This document shows, piece after piece, positions 1 to 11,258 of a DNA stretch of 64,000 nt (within the stretch, counting starts at the first letter, position 1; each line of letters opens with the position of its first letter). The notes beneath the pieces are model-generated. The model ran no database searches. It worked only from the letters and a program-made list of their open reading frames with translations, and was not told the DNA's origin. The position numbers and the translations under genes were made by a program. Origin of the DNA: Pseudoalteromonas luteoviolacea (GTDB taxonomy: Bacteria > Pseudomonadota > Gammaproteobacteria > Enterobacterales > Alteromonadaceae); assembly GCF_000814765.1 (NCBI RefSeq), contig NZ_JWIC01000004.1:186001-250000 (forward strand), in the 5' to 3' direction.

Positions 1-857
1 TAGATTACCACGGCGATATGAACAGTTATGCGCAGGCGAAAAAGCGTCTTTTTACGGACAGTTCTGCACGCTATAAAGTGCTGAATATTGATGATAAGTA
101 TGGACGACAATGGCTAGATGATTTAGCTCAAGAAGCGTGTGTTGTATATGGTGAAAAACCAGACAGGCATAATTATCAACACTATGTTTTTTTTCACGAT
201 GTGGTATGCGACCAAAATGGTATTTCTCTAAAGCTTGATACTACTTGGGGCGATGTAAAGATCACCACAAATTTGTATGGGTTGTTTAATGTATATAACT
301 TAGCAGCAGCGATTGCAGCGTTGTTGGTGCAGGGTTACAAACTAGAACAACTGCAGGCGGCTGCAACGCAATTAGTGCCAGTTGATGGCCGCATGCAAGC
401 ATTTAGAGCCGCTAATTTTCCTACCTGCATTGTTGACTATGCACACACACCTGAGGCGTTAGAGCTTGCACTGAAAGCGCTGCAACAACATGTACCGGGT
501 AAAGTGAGTTGTGTATTTGGGTGTGGTGGCGATCGTGATAAAGGCAAAAGACCATTGATGGCCAAAGCGGCAGAACAATTTGCCGACACAGTGGTGATTA
601 CCAGTGATAACCCTCGAAGTGAAGATCCAGACACAATAATCGCAGATATTAAGGCTGGGCTCAGTGAGCCTCAGTATGCTGTGTCGCAACCTGATAGGGA
701 GCTGGCCATTCGATATGCGATTGAACATGCTGACAAAGGCAGCGTGGTATTAATTGCGGGTAAAGGCCATGAAAACTATCAAATTATAGGAAATCAAACA
801 CTGAGATTTTGTGATAGAAGCTTAGTGAAATCAATTTTACAGGGGGAAAGTGCATGA
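1..857 (+). CDS. murE: MurE, UDP-MurNAc-L-Ala-D-Glu:meso-diaminopimelate ligase (5' truncated)
   Basis: Cytoplasmic Mur ligase that adds meso-diaminopimelate to the UDP-MurNAc dipeptide. The gene enters the window already open: codons from base 3 read DYHGDM, the conserved segment that follows the ATP-binding loop, so the N-terminal part lies upstream. 284 residues are visible. They include GGDRDKGKR (about base 527) and the DNPR motif (bases 605-616), which in the family selects diaminopimelate over lysine. The ATG near base 18 is internal and not the real start. The stop overlaps murF by four bases (ATGA), so translational coupling is likely. Confidence 0.97.
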   Translation, partial: DYHGDMNSYAQAKKRLFTDSSARYKVLNIDDKYGRQWLDDLAQEACVVYGEKPDRHNYQHYVFFHDVVCDQNGISLKLDTTWGDVKITTNLYGLFNVYNLAAAIAALLVQGYKLEQLQAAATQLVPVDGRMQAFRAANFPTCIVDYAHTPEALELALKALQQHVPGKVSCVFGCGGDRDKGKRPLMAKAAEQFADTVVITSDNPRSEDPDTIIADIKAGLSEPQYAVSQPDRELAIRYAIEHADKGSVVLIAGKGHENYQIIGNQTLRFCDRSLVKSILQGESA

Positions 858-2236
858 TCAAGATGGATTTTTCTTGGCTTGCAGAAGTGCTTGAGGCCCC
901 TTTTAGTGGGCAGAGTTTGGCTGTTGCCAACATCAATACAGATACAAGAACAATAACAGATAATGAGGTTTTTTTAGCACTGAAAGGGGCTAATTTCGAT
1001 GGCCATAAATTTGTTGCTGAAGCAAAACAAAAAGGGGCGATTGCAGCGATTGTGTCAGACCCCGTGGATGTTGATATTGTTCAGTTTGTTGTCACTGATA
1101 CACGAATAGCATTAGGCCAGCTGGGCCAGGCTGTGATGCAACAGGTTGCACCTAAAACTGTGGCAATCACAGGCAGCGTAGGTAAAACAACGGTTAAAGA
1201 GATGACGGCGGCGATTTTGTCCAAACGTGGAAAAGTCCTTGCCACGAAAGGCAATTTCAATAATGACATTGGTGTGCCGTTAACTTTATTACGGTTATCT
1301 GAAGATGATGAATATGCAGTGATTGAATTGGGTGCAAACCACATTGGTGAAATTGCTTACACAAGCGGTTTGACCATGCCGGATGTCGCTGTTGTATGTA
1401 ATGTTGCACCGTCTCATTTAGAAGGGTTTGGCTCTATCGAAGGCATTGGCCAAGCAAAGGGCGAGATCTTTGGCGGGTTAAAAGCAGATGGCGTTGCAAT
1501 CGTAAATAGCGACAGTGAATTTGCGCCTATGTGGGAAGCCAGTTTGGCAGGGCAATCAGTCAAACGTTTTTCAATGCAAGATAAGTTGGATGTGTGGGCT
1601 GAAGATATTCAGTTAGATGAATTTGGTTGCGCTGCATTTAATTTATGCACAGAGCACACATCACAGCAGGTGAAGTTGGCGCTGCCAGGTAAGCACAACG
1701 TCATGAATGCGGTCATCGCGGCCTCGTTGACCTTGCCTCTTGGATCAACCCTCTCGGATATTGCACTCGCTTTGAAAGACATGCCAGTTGTTAAAGGACG
1801 CGTTAATGTCATTGATGTGTCAAACACATTACGTGTTGTGGATGATACATACAATGCCAATGTGCGCTCGGTAAAGGCTGCAATTGAGTTGTTAAAAGAC
1901 ATGCCTGGTACAAGAGTACTCGCGTTAGGTGATATGGCTGAGTTAGGAGAGGATGCTCGTGCCTATCATACGGAAGTCGGTGAATTTGCGAAACAACAAG
2001 GCATTGATGCCGTGTTCACACTTGGTGTGTTAAGTCGCAATGCCAGTGAGATATTTGATAAGCCAAATCGACACTTTTCTACTCGCGAGCACATGTTAGA
2101 GGCGTTATCGCACTTTATTAAGAATGAAACAGAGCAGTGCACCTTGTTAGTTAAAGGATCGCGCAGTGCCCGTATGGAGCTATTGGTCGCTGATCTTATT
2201 TCAGCGCATTCAAACTCAGAAAGTGGGGACCGATAA
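854..2236 (+). CDS. murF: MurF, UDP-MurNAc-tripeptide:D-Ala-D-Ala ligase
   Basis: Last cytoplasmic Mur ligase: it joins D-Ala-D-Ala to the UDP-MurNAc-tripeptide to give the pentapeptide. 460 residues, normal length for the family. The ATP loop GSVGKTT is at residues 107-113 and the Mur ligase central and C-terminal domains follow. The start is the ATG overlapping the murE stop, preceded by AGGGGGA at 841-847. An in-frame ATG three codons later (863) is a possible alternative. The stop TAA shares its last base with the mraY ATG. Confidence 0.98.
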   Translation: MIKMDFSWLAEVLEAPFSGQSLAVANINTDTRTITDNEVFLALKGANFDGHKFVAEAKQKGAIAAIVSDPVDVDIVQFVVTDTRIALGQLGQAVMQQVAPKTVAITGSVGKTTVKEMTAAILSKRGKVLATKGNFNNDIGVPLTLLRLSEDDEYAVIELGANHIGEIAYTSGLTMPDVAVVCNVAPSHLEGFGSIEGIGQAKGEIFGGLKADGVAIVNSDSEFAPMWEASLAGQSVKRFSMQDKLDVWAEDIQLDEFGCAAFNLCTEHTSQQVKLALPGKHNVMNAVIAASLTLPLGSTLSDIALALKDMPVVKGRVNVIDVSNTLRVVDDTYNANVRSVKAAIELLKDMPGTRVLALGDMAELGEDARAYHTEVGEFAKQQGIDAVFTLGVLSRNASEIFDKPNRHFSTREHMLEALSHFIKNETEQCTLLVKGSRSARMELLVADLISAHSNSESGDR

Positions 2237-3318
2237 TGTTAGTTTGGTTAGCTGAATATTTAACACAATACTACAGTGGTTTTAATGTCTTCTCCTATTT
2301 GACCGTGCGCGCAATCTTAGGCATTTTGACTGCGTTACTGATCTCGCTGTATTTTGGCCCTAAACTTATTCGTGCATTACAGCGCATGCAAATTGGTCAA
2401 ACTGTGCGAGATGATGGCCCTGAGTCACATTTATCAAAATCTGGCACGCCTACCATGGGTGGACTACTTATCTTAGGTGCTATTTTTGTAAGCTCATTGA
2501 TGTGGGGTGACTTAAGCAACAAGTATGTATGGGTGACGTTATTTGTCATTGGTTCTTTGGGTATCGTTGGTTTTGTGGATGACTATAGGAAAGTGATACG
2601 CAAAGACAGTAAAGGCCTGATTGCAAGGTGGAAATACTTTTGGCAGTCGGTAATTGCTATCTCTGTTGCTGCATTTTTATATTCAACTACCAGCTCACCA
2701 GAAGAAACCTCTTTAGTTGTTCCTTTCTTTAAAGATGTATTACCTCAACTTGGCCTGTTCTACCTCGTCATGAGTTACTTTGTGATTGTGGGGACGTCTA
2801 ATGCCGTGAATTTAACCGATGGATTAGATGGATTGGCCATCGTACCAACCATTTTAGTGGCGGCTGCATTGGCAATTATTGCTTATTTAACAGGTAATGT
2901 GAATTTCTCAAATTATCTCCATATTCCTCATTTACCATTGGCGAGCGAACTTGTTGTTGTTTGTACTGCCATTGTGGGAGCAGGGCTTGGGTTTTTATGG
3001 TTTAACACATACCCCGCTCAAGTATTTATGGGAGATGTGGGGTCACTTGCTTTAGGTGGTGCGCTTGGGATCATTGCCATTTTGGTCAGGCAAGAATTAG
3101 TGTTAGTGATCATGGGGGGCGTATTTGTTATGGAAGCGCTGTCAGTCATTTTACAAGTTGGTTCATATAAATTACGTGGCCAACGAATTTTTAGAATGGC
3201 ACCGATCCATCATCACTATGAATTAAAAGGGTGGCCTGAGCCGCGTGTTATTGTGCGCTTTTGGATCATTTCGTTCATCTTAGTTTTAGCTGGTTTGGCG
3301 ACGTTGAAGATTAGATAA
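2236..3318 (+). CDS. mraY: MraY, phospho-MurNAc-pentapeptide translocase
   Basis: Inner-membrane enzyme that transfers phospho-MurNAc-pentapeptide to undecaprenyl phosphate, forming lipid I. 360 residues with about ten membrane segments. The family's active-site residues are visible: DD at 115-116, the NLTDGLDG loop at 192-199, the Asp of FMGDVGS at 267 and the HHH motif at 325-327. It overlaps murF by one base and touches murD with no gap, within one operon. The sequence is ordinary for the family. Confidence 0.98.
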   Translation: MLVWLAEYLTQYYSGFNVFSYLTVRAILGILTALLISLYFGPKLIRALQRMQIGQTVRDDGPESHLSKSGTPTMGGLLILGAIFVSSLMWGDLSNKYVWVTLFVIGSLGIVGFVDDYRKVIRKDSKGLIARWKYFWQSVIAISVAAFLYSTTSSPEETSLVVPFFKDVLPQLGLFYLVMSYFVIVGTSNAVNLTDGLDGLAIVPTILVAAALAIIAYLTGNVNFSNYLHIPHLPLASELVVVCTAIVGAGLGFLWFNTYPAQVFMGDVGSLALGGALGIIAILVRQELVLVIMGGVFVMEALSVILQVGSYKLRGQRIFRMAPIHHHYELKGWPEPRVIVRFWIISFILVLAGLATLKIR

Positions 3319-4638
3319 ATGAGTTACTTAGATACGCTGAAACAAAAAGAAGTCACTGTGCTAGGGCTGGGAGTATCAGGCCTTGGCACTGTGCGGTTTT
3401 TGTTGCAGCACGGAATTTTACCTAAGGTCGTTGATACTCGCTCCGTGCCGCCTGGTGCTGATTGGCTCGCGCATAATGCACCTGAGTGTGAGGCTGTATT
3501 TGGCCCACTTGCAGAAGGCGCATTGCTCGAAGCCGATATTATTGTGATTAGCCCAGGGATCCCGCTATATGATAGGTATGTTGCCGAGGCGATCACATCT
3601 GGCATTGAGGTTATTGGCGACGTTGAATTGTTTGCGCGACTGAACACCACTCCGGTGGTTGCCGTAACAGGGTCAAATGGTAAATCAACAGTAGTCAGCC
3701 TCGCACATGCAGTGTGTCAAGCTGCTGGATTGAAAGTTGGCCTAGGTGGCAATATAGGCACTTCAGTATTAGAGTTTCTCGACCAAGATCTTGATGTCAT
3801 TATATTAGAGTTATCTAGCTTTCAGCTCGAAACGACGCGGAGCCTGAAATGTGCCAGTTCTATGATCCTAAACATCACAGAAGATCATATGGACAGGTAC
3901 CCTGACTTTGAAGCTTATTGCGCGGCTAAAAAGCGTATATATCAGCAAACAGATTGCTTAGTTTACAACATACATGATGAAAGGACGCATCACACCCACC
4001 CACATGCGGTGAGTGTGGGGTTAGAGGGCGCTGACTACTGTGTATTACCTACGTCACAAGGCGATTATTTTTGTGCGGATAGGCAACCTGTGTTGAGTGT
4101 TGAGCATTTAACGTTATCTGGTAAACACAATCAGTTTAATGCGCTAGCTGTGATGGCATTGCTATCTTCTTTTCAGATTGCGCCTGATGCATTTAAGACG
4201 GCGTTTTTAAAGTTTACCGGCCTCTCACATCGCTGCCAACTTGTAGCTGAGGTAGCTGGTGTGAAATATTTTAATGATTCAAAGGCAACGAATGTAGGTG
4301 CAACCGTCACTGCACTTGAGAGCTTACATAGTGATGCTCAAAAGATCATTCTTATTTTGGGCGGTGATGCTAAAGGGGCCGATGTTACCCCATTGCAAGC
4401 ACCGATTCTCGCTCATTGTCGAGCCATTTATTGTTTTGGTAAAGATGCTGCGCTATTTTCAGCGATGCATCCGCAGAGCAACTTAGTGTCATCACTGAAA
4501 GATGCGGTACTTGGAGCAAGCCAATTGGCACAGAGCGGCGATATTGTATTACTTGCCCCCGCATGTGCGAGTATTGATATGTATCCAAATTACATGGTGC
4601 GTGGTGATGAGTTCTGTAAATGGGTTGAGGAGCTTTAA
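3319..4638 (+). CDS. murD: MurD, UDP-MurNAc-L-Ala:D-glutamate ligase
   Basis: Cytoplasmic ligase adding D-glutamate to UDP-MurNAc-L-Ala. 439 residues. The N-terminal Rossmann-like part carries GLGVSGLG (residues 16-23). The ATP loop GSNGKST is at 118-124, and the C-terminal domain holds the HR and DSKATN motifs. The ATG directly follows the mraY stop and the gene ends immediately before ftsW, so it is translated from the same transcript. Confidence 0.98.
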   Translation: MSYLDTLKQKEVTVLGLGVSGLGTVRFLLQHGILPKVVDTRSVPPGADWLAHNAPECEAVFGPLAEGALLEADIIVISPGIPLYDRYVAEAITSGIEVIGDVELFARLNTTPVVAVTGSNGKSTVVSLAHAVCQAAGLKVGLGGNIGTSVLEFLDQDLDVIILELSSFQLETTRSLKCASSMILNITEDHMDRYPDFEAYCAAKKRIYQQTDCLVYNIHDERTHHTHPHAVSVGLEGADYCVLPTSQGDYFCADRQPVLSVEHLTLSGKHNQFNALAVMALLSSFQIAPDAFKTAFLKFTGLSHRCQLVAEVAGVKYFNDSKATNVGATVTALESLHSDAQKIILILGGDAKGADVTPLQAPILAHCRAIYCFGKDAALFSAMHPQSNLVSSLKDAVLGASQLAQSGDIVLLAPACASIDMYPNYMVRGDEFCKWVEEL

Positions 4639-5814
4639 ATGATCACAGCCATCAACCTAAAAGGCATTTTTGAATCTAAAAAAGCGGACACTTTGTTTGA
4701 TTTGCCTTTGCTTTACGCAATGTTATGCCTGATAGGTGTTGGGTTTGTGATGGTGACGAGTGCATCGATGCCAGTTGCTGAGCGCCTTTTTGATAACCCT
4801 TACCACATCATCGTGCGTCATGGCATGTTCTTATTCATGGGGATGGTGCTATTTTGGTTGAGTACTTCAGTATCAATGATGTGGTGGAAGAGGTTTAACC
4901 CTTATTTGCTGCTGCTCGGTGTATTGATGCTGATCTTGGTGTTGATCATTGGACGTGAAGCAAATGGAGCAAGGCGATGGATCCCGGTTGGTCCCGTCGG
5001 TATTCAGGCTGCAGAAGTCGCAAAACTCTTTTTTATCAGTTATATCGCGGGTTACTTAGTTCGAAAGCGGGACGAAGTACAAGAAAATATTAAAGGCTTT
5101 GCAAAACCCATTGTCGTGTTTGCGGTGTATGCGTTTTTAATCCTTATGCAACCAGATTTGGGCACTGTGGTGGTTATTTTTGTCACTACCGTGGGCTTAT
5201 TATTTCTTGCCGGCGCTAAGCTGTGGCAGTTCTTTGTTTTGATGCTCACTGGTATTTTTTTGGTGATTATGCTGATCATTTTCGAGCCTTACCGAATGGC
5301 AAGGGTCGTTGGTTTCTTAGAGCCTTGGAAAGATCCTTTTGGGAAAGGCTATCAGCTGGTGCAGTCATTAATGGCCTATGGACAAGGTGGCTGGTTTGGG
5401 CAAGGACTTGGAAACAGCGTTCAAAAGCTTCAGTACCTTCCTGAAGCGCACAATGACTTTATTTTTGCTGTCATAGCAGAAGAACTTGGGTTTATGGGCG
5501 TTGTTTGTGTGTTGTTAATGTTGGGCACTTTGGTGTTTCGCGCTTTGATAATAGGTCAGCAAGCACTTAAATCACAAAAAGAGTATGAAGGGTATTTAGC
5601 ATTAGGGATAGGTATTTGGTTTGCGTTTCAAACCCTCGTTAACGTGGGGGCAAGTGCAGGTATGTTGCCGACTAAGGGCCTAACATTGCCTTTTGTATCC
5701 TATGGTGGCTCAAGTTTATTGGTAATGACCATTGCGGCAGGCTTACTACAGCGCATAGATTTTGAAACCAAAATGTCGACAAGGCAAGCAACATCGAGAG
5801 GCAGTAAACGATGA
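4639..5814 (+). CDS. ftsW: FtsW, SEDS-family septal peptidoglycan glycosyltransferase
   Basis: Integral membrane SEDS protein that polymerises septal glycan with FtsI. 391 residues and about ten membrane segments. Family landmarks are IPVGPVGIQ (115-123), QPDLGT (171-176) and the LPEAHNDFIF segment (267-276), whose Asp corresponds to the catalytic residue of SEDS enzymes. The lipid II-binding region GGSS lies near the C terminus. The start abuts the murD stop and the end overlaps murG by four bases. Confidence 0.97.
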   Translation: MITAINLKGIFESKKADTLFDLPLLYAMLCLIGVGFVMVTSASMPVAERLFDNPYHIIVRHGMFLFMGMVLFWLSTSVSMMWWKRFNPYLLLLGVLMLILVLIIGREANGARRWIPVGPVGIQAAEVAKLFFISYIAGYLVRKRDEVQENIKGFAKPIVVFAVYAFLILMQPDLGTVVVIFVTTVGLLFLAGAKLWQFFVLMLTGIFLVIMLIIFEPYRMARVVGFLEPWKDPFGKGYQLVQSLMAYGQGGWFGQGLGNSVQKLQYLPEAHNDFIFAVIAEELGFMGVVCVLLMLGTLVFRALIIGQQALKSQKEYEGYLALGIGIWFAFQTLVNVGASAGMLPTKGLTLPFVSYGGSSLLVMTIAAGLLQRIDFETKMSTRQATSRGSKR

Positions 5815-6875
5815 CAAGGCGGCTATTGGTTGCAGCTGGCGGTACTGGAGGGCATATTTTCCCAGGTATTGCGGTGGCGGAAAAATTAAAACAACTCGGT
5901 TGGGAAGTTTCTTGGGTTGGCACTGAAGATAGAATGGAATCACAGGTTGTGCCAAAACATGGTTTTGATATTGACTACATAAAAGTGAAAGGGCTACGAG
6001 GAAACGGGTTAAAACGCTTAGTTAATGCGCCTTTTATGATTATTAAAGCGATATTTTCAGCGAGAAAAATTATTAAAAATCAAAAGCCTGATGCCATACT
6101 TACGATGGGCGGGTATGTCACAGGACCCGTAGGGGTCGCAGCTAAAATGCTGGGGGTGCCGCTAATAATTCACGAGCAAAATGCAGTCGCTGGTTTTAGT
6201 AATAAATTACTAGCGAAGCTTGCTACCCGCGTGCTGTGTGCTTTTTCTGGGGCATTTAAAGGGCAAAGTTATGATGTGGTTGGCAACCCAATTAGGGAGT
6301 CTGTGTCACAAATCAAAGCGAAGCCAATTGACCAGCAAATAAATTGTTTAGTGATTGGTGGGTCACTCGGCGCTAAGGCGCTTAATGAAGCAATGCCGAG
6401 TGTGTTTTCTTCACTCTATGGATCAGCAACAGCGTCATTGTCAGTTTGGCATCAAAGTGGTAAGGGCAACGGCCTATTAGTGTCAGATTACTATGAACAC
6501 AGTGCATTCACATATAAAGTCACTGAGTTTATCGAAAATATGGATCAAGCCTATGAATGGGCTGATATTATTATCTGTCGAGCAGGCGCACTCACGGTCA
6601 GTGAGGTCGCCGCCGCGGGTAAAATGGCCGTATTTGTGCCTTTACCTCATGCGGTGGATGATCATCAAACGTTAAACGCGCGCGCGTTAGTTGATGAAAG
6701 TGCGGCTCTACTCATGCCGCAGTCGGAATTAAACGAGCACAGTATGGTTACTTTGTTAAAGCCATACTTTGAAGAACCACACTTAATTGAACAGAAAGCA
6801 GAGCGTGCCAAAGCATGTGCGCAATTAGATTCTACAAATACTGTGGTCGAAATAATTAAACAAGTTACGAGTTGA
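5811..6875 (+). CDS. murG: MurG, lipid II synthase
   Basis: Peripheral inner-membrane GT28 enzyme that adds GlcNAc from UDP-GlcNAc to lipid I. 354 residues. The glycine-rich loop [10 protein letters not shown] is at residues 10-19 and a second G-loop (IGGSLGA) begins the UDP-binding half. The ATG overlaps the ftsW stop (ATGA), so coupling is likely. An ordinary member of the cluster. Confidence 0.98.
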   Translation: MTRRLLVAAGGTGGHIFPGIAVAEKLKQLGWEVSWVGTEDRMESQVVPKHGFDIDYIKVKGLRGNGLKRLVNAPFMIIKAIFSARKIIKNQKPDAILTMGGYVTGPVGVAAKMLGVPLIIHEQNAVAGFSNKLLAKLATRVLCAFSGAFKGQSYDVVGNPIRESVSQIKAKPIDQQINCLVIGGSLGAKALNEAMPSVFSSLYGSATASLSVWHQSGKGNGLLVSDYYEHSAFTYKVTEFIENMDQAYEWADIIICRAGALTVSEVAAAGKMAVFVPLPHAVDDHQTLNARALVDESAALLMPQSELNEHSMVTLLKPYFEEPHLIEQKAERAKACAQLDSTNTVVEIIKQVTS

Positions 6876-6885
6876 AGAGAAAGTT

Positions 6886-8322
6886 GTGAAAGAGAATAAA
6901 TATCGCCGGGCTATGAGACGCATCAATACCATCCACTTTATTGGAATTGGTGGTGCGGGTATGGGCGGTATAGCTGAAGTGTTAGCGTATGAAGGTTACC
7001 GGATCACAGGGTCTGATATTGCACAAAATGCGATGACAGAGCGCTTATTAAAAGTGGGTGCAGAAATTTTTATTGGTCATGATGCTTCGAATGTCACCGA
7101 TGCAGATGTGGTTGTGGTTTCTAGTGCAATCGATACGACTAACCCTGAAATTGTGGCGGCACAACAAGCACGTATTCCCGTGGTGAGACGCGCAGAAATG
7201 CTGGCCGAATTGATGCGCTTTAGGCATGGAATTGCGGTTGCGGGCACGCATGGGAAAACGACAACCACAAGCCTCGTAGCGAGCATTTTTGCCGAGGCGC
7301 AGCTTGATCCTACTTTCATTATTGGCGGTTTGCTTAATAGTGCAGGTAGTAACGCGAAAGTGGGCAGTAGCGATGTATTAATTGCTGAGGCTGATGAAAG
7401 TGATGCATCTTTTTTACATTTGCAGCCGATGGCATCGGTGATCACAAATATTGAAGCTGATCATATGGATACCTATGGTGGGGATTTTGAAAAGTTAAAA
7501 GATACGTATATCGACTTTATTCACAATTTACCATTTTATGGCTTAGCGGTTGTTTGCATTGATTCACCGGTAGTGCGAGAGCTTTTACCTAGATTTGCAA
7601 GACCAACTATCACGTATGGTGAAAGCGAAGATGCTGATTATCGCATGACTGATTATGTGCAAGACGTTGGCAGTTGTCGATTCACGGTATTACATAAGTC
7701 AGGGTCGAGTATAGATATTACGTTAAATATGCCAGGTAAGCATAATGCGCTAAACGCAACCGCAGCGATTGCCATTGCAAAAGATCATGATATTGAATGT
7801 GCAGCCATACAAGCTGCATTACAAGAATTTGCTGGCATAGGTCGTCGTTTTCAACATTACGGTACTTTTAATAATGATTCAGGTGAGGTGATGTTGGTGG
7901 ATGATTATGGACACCACCCATCTGAAGTTGCTGTAACGATTCAAGCTGCACGTGCGGGTTGGCCTGACAAACGATTGGTCATGTTGTATCAGCCTCATCG
8001 ATATACGCGTACGAGAGATTTGTATGAAGAGTTTGTTAAAGTGCTGGCAGAAGTCGATCAATTGATATTGCTAGATGTCTATGCCGCTGGTGAGTCTCCG
8101 ATTGTGGGTGCAGACAGTAAAGCGTTATGCCGAAGCCTAAGACAACGCGGCGTTGAACCGATTCATGTTGCTGAGCATGCAGAGCTGCAAAGCGTATTAG
8201 GAGACGTGATCCAAGATAAAGATCTAGTGATTACTCAAGGTGCAGGTAATATTGGTCAAATCGTGAAGCAGCTTGCTGCAACTGAGTTATCAAAGCAAAG
8301 TTTAAAAGCGGAGAAACGATGA
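6886..8322 (+). CDS. murC: MurC, UDP-MurNAc:L-alanine ligase
   Basis: First amino-acid-adding Mur ligase, loading L-Ala on UDP-MurNAc in the cytoplasm. 478 residues from a GTG at 6886. The Rossmann [12 protein letters not shown] motif is at 20-31 and the ATP loop GTHGKTTT at 120-127. The GTG is preferred because a GAAGAG Shine-Dalgarno-like run lies about six bases upstream and the family normally has 10-16 residues before the MRR segment. The ATG at 6913 is the alternative (469 residues). It overlaps ddl by four bases. Confidence 0.97.
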   Translation: MKENKYRRAMRRINTIHFIGIGGAGMGGIAEVLAYEGYRITGSDIAQNAMTERLLKVGAEIFIGHDASNVTDADVVVVSSAIDTTNPEIVAAQQARIPVVRRAEMLAELMRFRHGIAVAGTHGKTTTTSLVASIFAEAQLDPTFIIGGLLNSAGSNAKVGSSDVLIAEADESDASFLHLQPMASVITNIEADHMDTYGGDFEKLKDTYIDFIHNLPFYGLAVVCIDSPVVRELLPRFARPTITYGESEDADYRMTDYVQDVGSCRFTVLHKSGSSIDITLNMPGKHNALNATAAIAIAKDHDIECAAIQAALQEFAGIGRRFQHYGTFNNDSGEVMLVDDYGHHPSEVAVTIQAARAGWPDKRLVMLYQPHRYTRTRDLYEEFVKVLAEVDQLILLDVYAAGESPIVGADSKALCRSLRQRGVEPIHVAEHAELQSVLGDVIQDKDLVITQGAGNIGQIVKQLAATELSKQSLKAEKR

Positions 8323-9227
8323 GTAAATTTGGTAAGGTAGCTGTTTTACTTGGTGGTAGTTCTGCAGAGCGAGAGGTTTCATTAGCTTCTGGCAATGCTA
8401 TTGTTGAAGCGCTTAAAAACCAGGGCGTGGATGTTATTGCATTTGATCCAGCGCAACGTAGTGTTTCTGAACTTACCTCTCTGAATGTTAAACGTGTTTT
8501 TATTGCTTTGCATGGTAGAGGCGGCGAAGATGGCACGGTGCAAGGCGCACTGGAATTTATGGGGATCCCATATACCGGCAGTGGCGTGCTAGGTAGTGCT
8601 TTGGCAATGGATAAAATTCGCTGTAAACATCTATTTGAATCAGCCAAGCTCAGCACGGCCAAGTACGCTGTTGTTGATAAACATAGTGGCTATGATGCCA
8701 AAGCGATTATTAATGAACTCGGTGAGGTGATAGTTAAACCAAGCCATGAAGGTTCAAGCGTTGGCATGGCTAAAGCCCATGATGAGCGCTCATTGATTGA
8801 GGCATTAACGGCCGCTTTTAAATTTGATAATCAAGTTTTGGTCGAGCAATGGATTGAAGGTCGTGAATTCACTGTGAGCATTTTAAATGGTGGGGCTTTG
8901 CCTGTGATTGAAATGCGCACACCGCGTGGGTTTTATGATTACCAAGCTAAATATAAAGAAAATACCACAGAGTACATTTGCCCAGCAGAATTAAACCCAG
9001 CTTATACAGAGCAACTTCAGGTCATGTCATTGCATGCATTTGAGTTAGTTGGGGCAACTGGGTGGGGCCGCGTTGATGCGATGCAAGATGCGAATGGCCA
9101 ATTTTATTTATTGGAAGTCAATACGGTACCTGGGATGACCGAAACATCTTTGGTGCCTAAAGCTGCGAAATCTCAAGGTATTAACTTCGAGCAGTTAGTC
9201 GTTCGCATTTTGGAGCAAACGTTATAA
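8319..9227 (+). CDS. ddl: D-alanine:D-alanine ligase (DdlB type)
   Basis: ATP-grasp enzyme joining two D-Ala to make the substrate of MurF. 302 residues, typical of the short DdlB form found in division clusters. HGRGGEDG (65-72), the lysine-containing [11 protein letters not shown] segment and the metal-binding [11 protein letters not shown] segment near the C terminus are all visible. The ATG overlaps the murC stop; ftsQ begins one base after the stop. Confidence 0.97.
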   Translation: MSKFGKVAVLLGGSSAEREVSLASGNAIVEALKNQGVDVIAFDPAQRSVSELTSLNVKRVFIALHGRGGEDGTVQGALEFMGIPYTGSGVLGSALAMDKIRCKHLFESAKLSTAKYAVVDKHSGYDAKAIINELGEVIVKPSHEGSSVGMAKAHDERSLIEALTAAFKFDNQVLVEQWIEGREFTVSILNGGALPVIEMRTPRGFYDYQAKYKENTTEYICPAELNPAYTEQLQVMSLHAFELVGATGWGRVDAMQDANGQFYLLEVNTVPGMTETSLVPKAAKSQGINFEQLVVRILEQTL

Positions 9228-9228
9228 T

Positions 9229-10008
9229 ATGCGCCCACATATAAAAAAGGCGTTTACAATACTCAAAGGCCTTAATTGGCCTAGTGTGTTGGGAGTAAGC
9301 TTTTTTTTCGGCGTTGTATTGATGTTGGTGCACAGTGTTTACTGGGTCAGCGATTGGCTGGTTGAGCATAGAGATGCGCAGATAAAGACTTTAACAGTAT
9401 TAGGAGACCCTCTTTATACTGATGAAGCTGAAATTGTTGCAGCGATAAAAAAAACAGATCTATCCAGTTTTTTTCAACTGAATGTAAAAGCCGTGCAGGC
9501 GGCCGTGAAAGGTTTGCCTTGGGTTGCTAGTGTATCGGTGCGTAAACAATGGCCCGATACAATTCAGGTGTATGTGGTAGAGCACAAACCAGTTGCATAT
9601 TGGAATAGTGACTCACTATTAAATGTAAATGGTACAATATTCCAAGCTGACAGTAATAGGCTGTCTGCAGATTTACCTCAGTTATACGGGCCAGAGGGCA
9701 GTGAGGTAGAAGCTTGGGAAACATTTTTGCAACTAAAAGAAATGTTAGCGGTTAATTCATTTGAATTGACAAGCCTTGCTTTATCCGAGCGATTTGCTTG
9801 GCAATTGTGGTTAAAAAATGGCATCAAGCTCAATTTAGGCAGAGAAGAAAAGGCCAAAAGAGTGCAAAGGTTCATTGATGTGTATCCGTTGTTAGAAAGA
9901 CCTGACGGAGCACTGCTGGATGTGATCGATTTGCGTTATGATACAGGGCTGGCGGTGAGTTGGAGATACCCCCAGGTACTAGAGAAAAAAGATAAGAGTA
10001 AAGCATGA
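9229..10008 (+). CDS. ftsQ: FtsQ, divisome membrane protein
   Basis: Bitopic inner-membrane protein that links early and late division proteins with FtsB and FtsL. 259 residues: a short basic cytoplasmic tail, one membrane segment at about residues 18-38, then a periplasmic POTRA domain (about 50-120) and a beta domain. Divergent in sequence, as usual for the family; the identity rests on topology and on its place between ddl and ftsA. Its stop overlaps ftsA by four bases. Confidence 0.95.
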   Translation: MRPHIKKAFTILKGLNWPSVLGVSFFFGVVLMLVHSVYWVSDWLVEHRDAQIKTLTVLGDPLYTDEAEIVAAIKKTDLSSFFQLNVKAVQAAVKGLPWVASVSVRKQWPDTIQVYVVEHKPVAYWNSDSLLNVNGTIFQADSNRLSADLPQLYGPEGSEVEAWETFLQLKEMLAVNSFELTSLALSERFAWQLWLKNGIKLNLGREEKAKRVQRFIDVYPLLERPDGALLDVIDLRYDTGLAVSWRYPQVLEKKDKSKA

Positions 10009-11237
10009 CCAAGTCAGCAGAAAGAAACTTAGTGATAGGACTGGATGTCGGCACTGCTAAAGTAGTGGCTACCGTCGGTGAGATCACATCTGATAATCAA
10101 TTAAGTATTGTTGGCGTTGGTAACCAAGTTGCGCACGGTATGGATAAAGGTGGTGTAAACGATCTTAACTTGGTATCTGACTCAATTAAACGAGCGATTG
10201 ATGAGGCTGAACTAATGGCAGATTGCAGAATTAGCTCAGTGTATTTGGGGATATCAGGTAAACACATTCAATGTCAGAATGAAAGCGGTGTAGTAGCGAT
10301 TAATAACGCAGAAGTGACGGACGATGATATTGCAAATGTTATTCATATTGCACGGTCAGTACCGATTTCCGCCGAAAGAAAGATGCTCCATTCGTTACCT
10401 CAAGAGTACAGCATCGATATGCAAGAGGGGATAAAAAACCCGTTAGGCATGAGCGGTGTTCGAATGGAAGCCAAAGCACATATTATTACCTGTTCTAATG
10501 ATATGGCTAAGAACATAGAAAAGTGTGTTGAGCGGTGTGGTTTAGAAGTAGATCAGCTTACCTTTACAGCCTTAGCCTCTTGCTACTCTGTGCTAACAGA
10601 AGATGAAAAAGAGCTGGGTGCAGCTGTGGTCGATATCGGTGGGGGTACCATGGATATCGCTATTTACGTAAATGGTGCACTTCGCCATACTGCTGTGATC
10701 CCTGTAGCTGGTAATCAAGTCACAGGAGATATCGCAAAAATATTTAGGACACCTCTCTCACATGCAGAGTCTTTGAAGGTACAATACGCATTTGCCAGCA
10801 GCCAAATGGCCAGTGTTGAAGAAACCATTGAAGTACCAAGTGTGGGCGGTCGACCTTCACGTATTATGTCACGTCATACGTTGTCAGAAGTGGTTGAGCC
10901 AAGGTTTAGAGAGCTGTTTGAATTAGTTCAAGAAGAAATTCGCCGTTCAGGATTTGAAGATCAAATCGCGGCAGGTGTTGTCATGACAGGTGGCAGTGCC
11001 AAAATGAAAGGGGCTTTGGAAGTCGCTGAAGACATATTCCAAATGCCTGTAAGGATAGGAAAACCTGTTGGGATCACGGGATTAACAGATTATGTTGATG
11101 ATCCGGCATATGCAACAGCGGTAGGTTTGTTACAATACGGCCGTACGCTGCAAGCCAAAAATGCACAAAAGGCGAAGGTAGATGCCGAAGATGGTTGGTG
11201 GAGCCGAGTAACTAAATGGTTCCAAGGTGAGTTTTAA
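10005..11237 (+). CDS. ftsA: FtsA, actin-like membrane anchor of the Z ring
   Basis: Actin-fold ATPase that tethers FtsZ to the membrane and recruits later division proteins. 410 residues. The phosphate-1 loop GLDVGTAKV is near residue 13, the phosphate-2 region DIGGGTMD near 210, and the adenosine loop TGGSAKMKG near 330. The C terminus WWSRVTKWFQGEF is the amphipathic membrane-targeting helix. It starts inside the ftsQ stop and is followed by a 21-base gap before ftsZ. Confidence 0.98.
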   Translation: MTKSAERNLVIGLDVGTAKVVATVGEITSDNQLSIVGVGNQVAHGMDKGGVNDLNLVSDSIKRAIDEAELMADCRISSVYLGISGKHIQCQNESGVVAINNAEVTDDDIANVIHIARSVPISAERKMLHSLPQEYSIDMQEGIKNPLGMSGVRMEAKAHIITCSNDMAKNIEKCVERCGLEVDQLTFTALASCYSVLTEDEKELGAAVVDIGGGTMDIAIYVNGALRHTAVIPVAGNQVTGDIAKIFRTPLSHAESLKVQYAFASSQMASVEETIEVPSVGGRPSRIMSRHTLSEVVEPRFRELFELVQEEIRRSGFEDQIAAGVVMTGGSAKMKGALEVAEDIFQMPVRIGKPVGITGLTDYVDDPAYATAVGLLQYGRTLQAKNAQKAKVDAEDGWWSRVTKWFQGEF

Positions 11238-11258
11238 AGCTCAAGTCGGAGAGTGAAG

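Noticed and set aside
8231..8662. 143-codon minus-strand frame across the murC-ddl junction
   Set aside because: Antisense to two conserved genes that overlap by four bases; no supporting signal.
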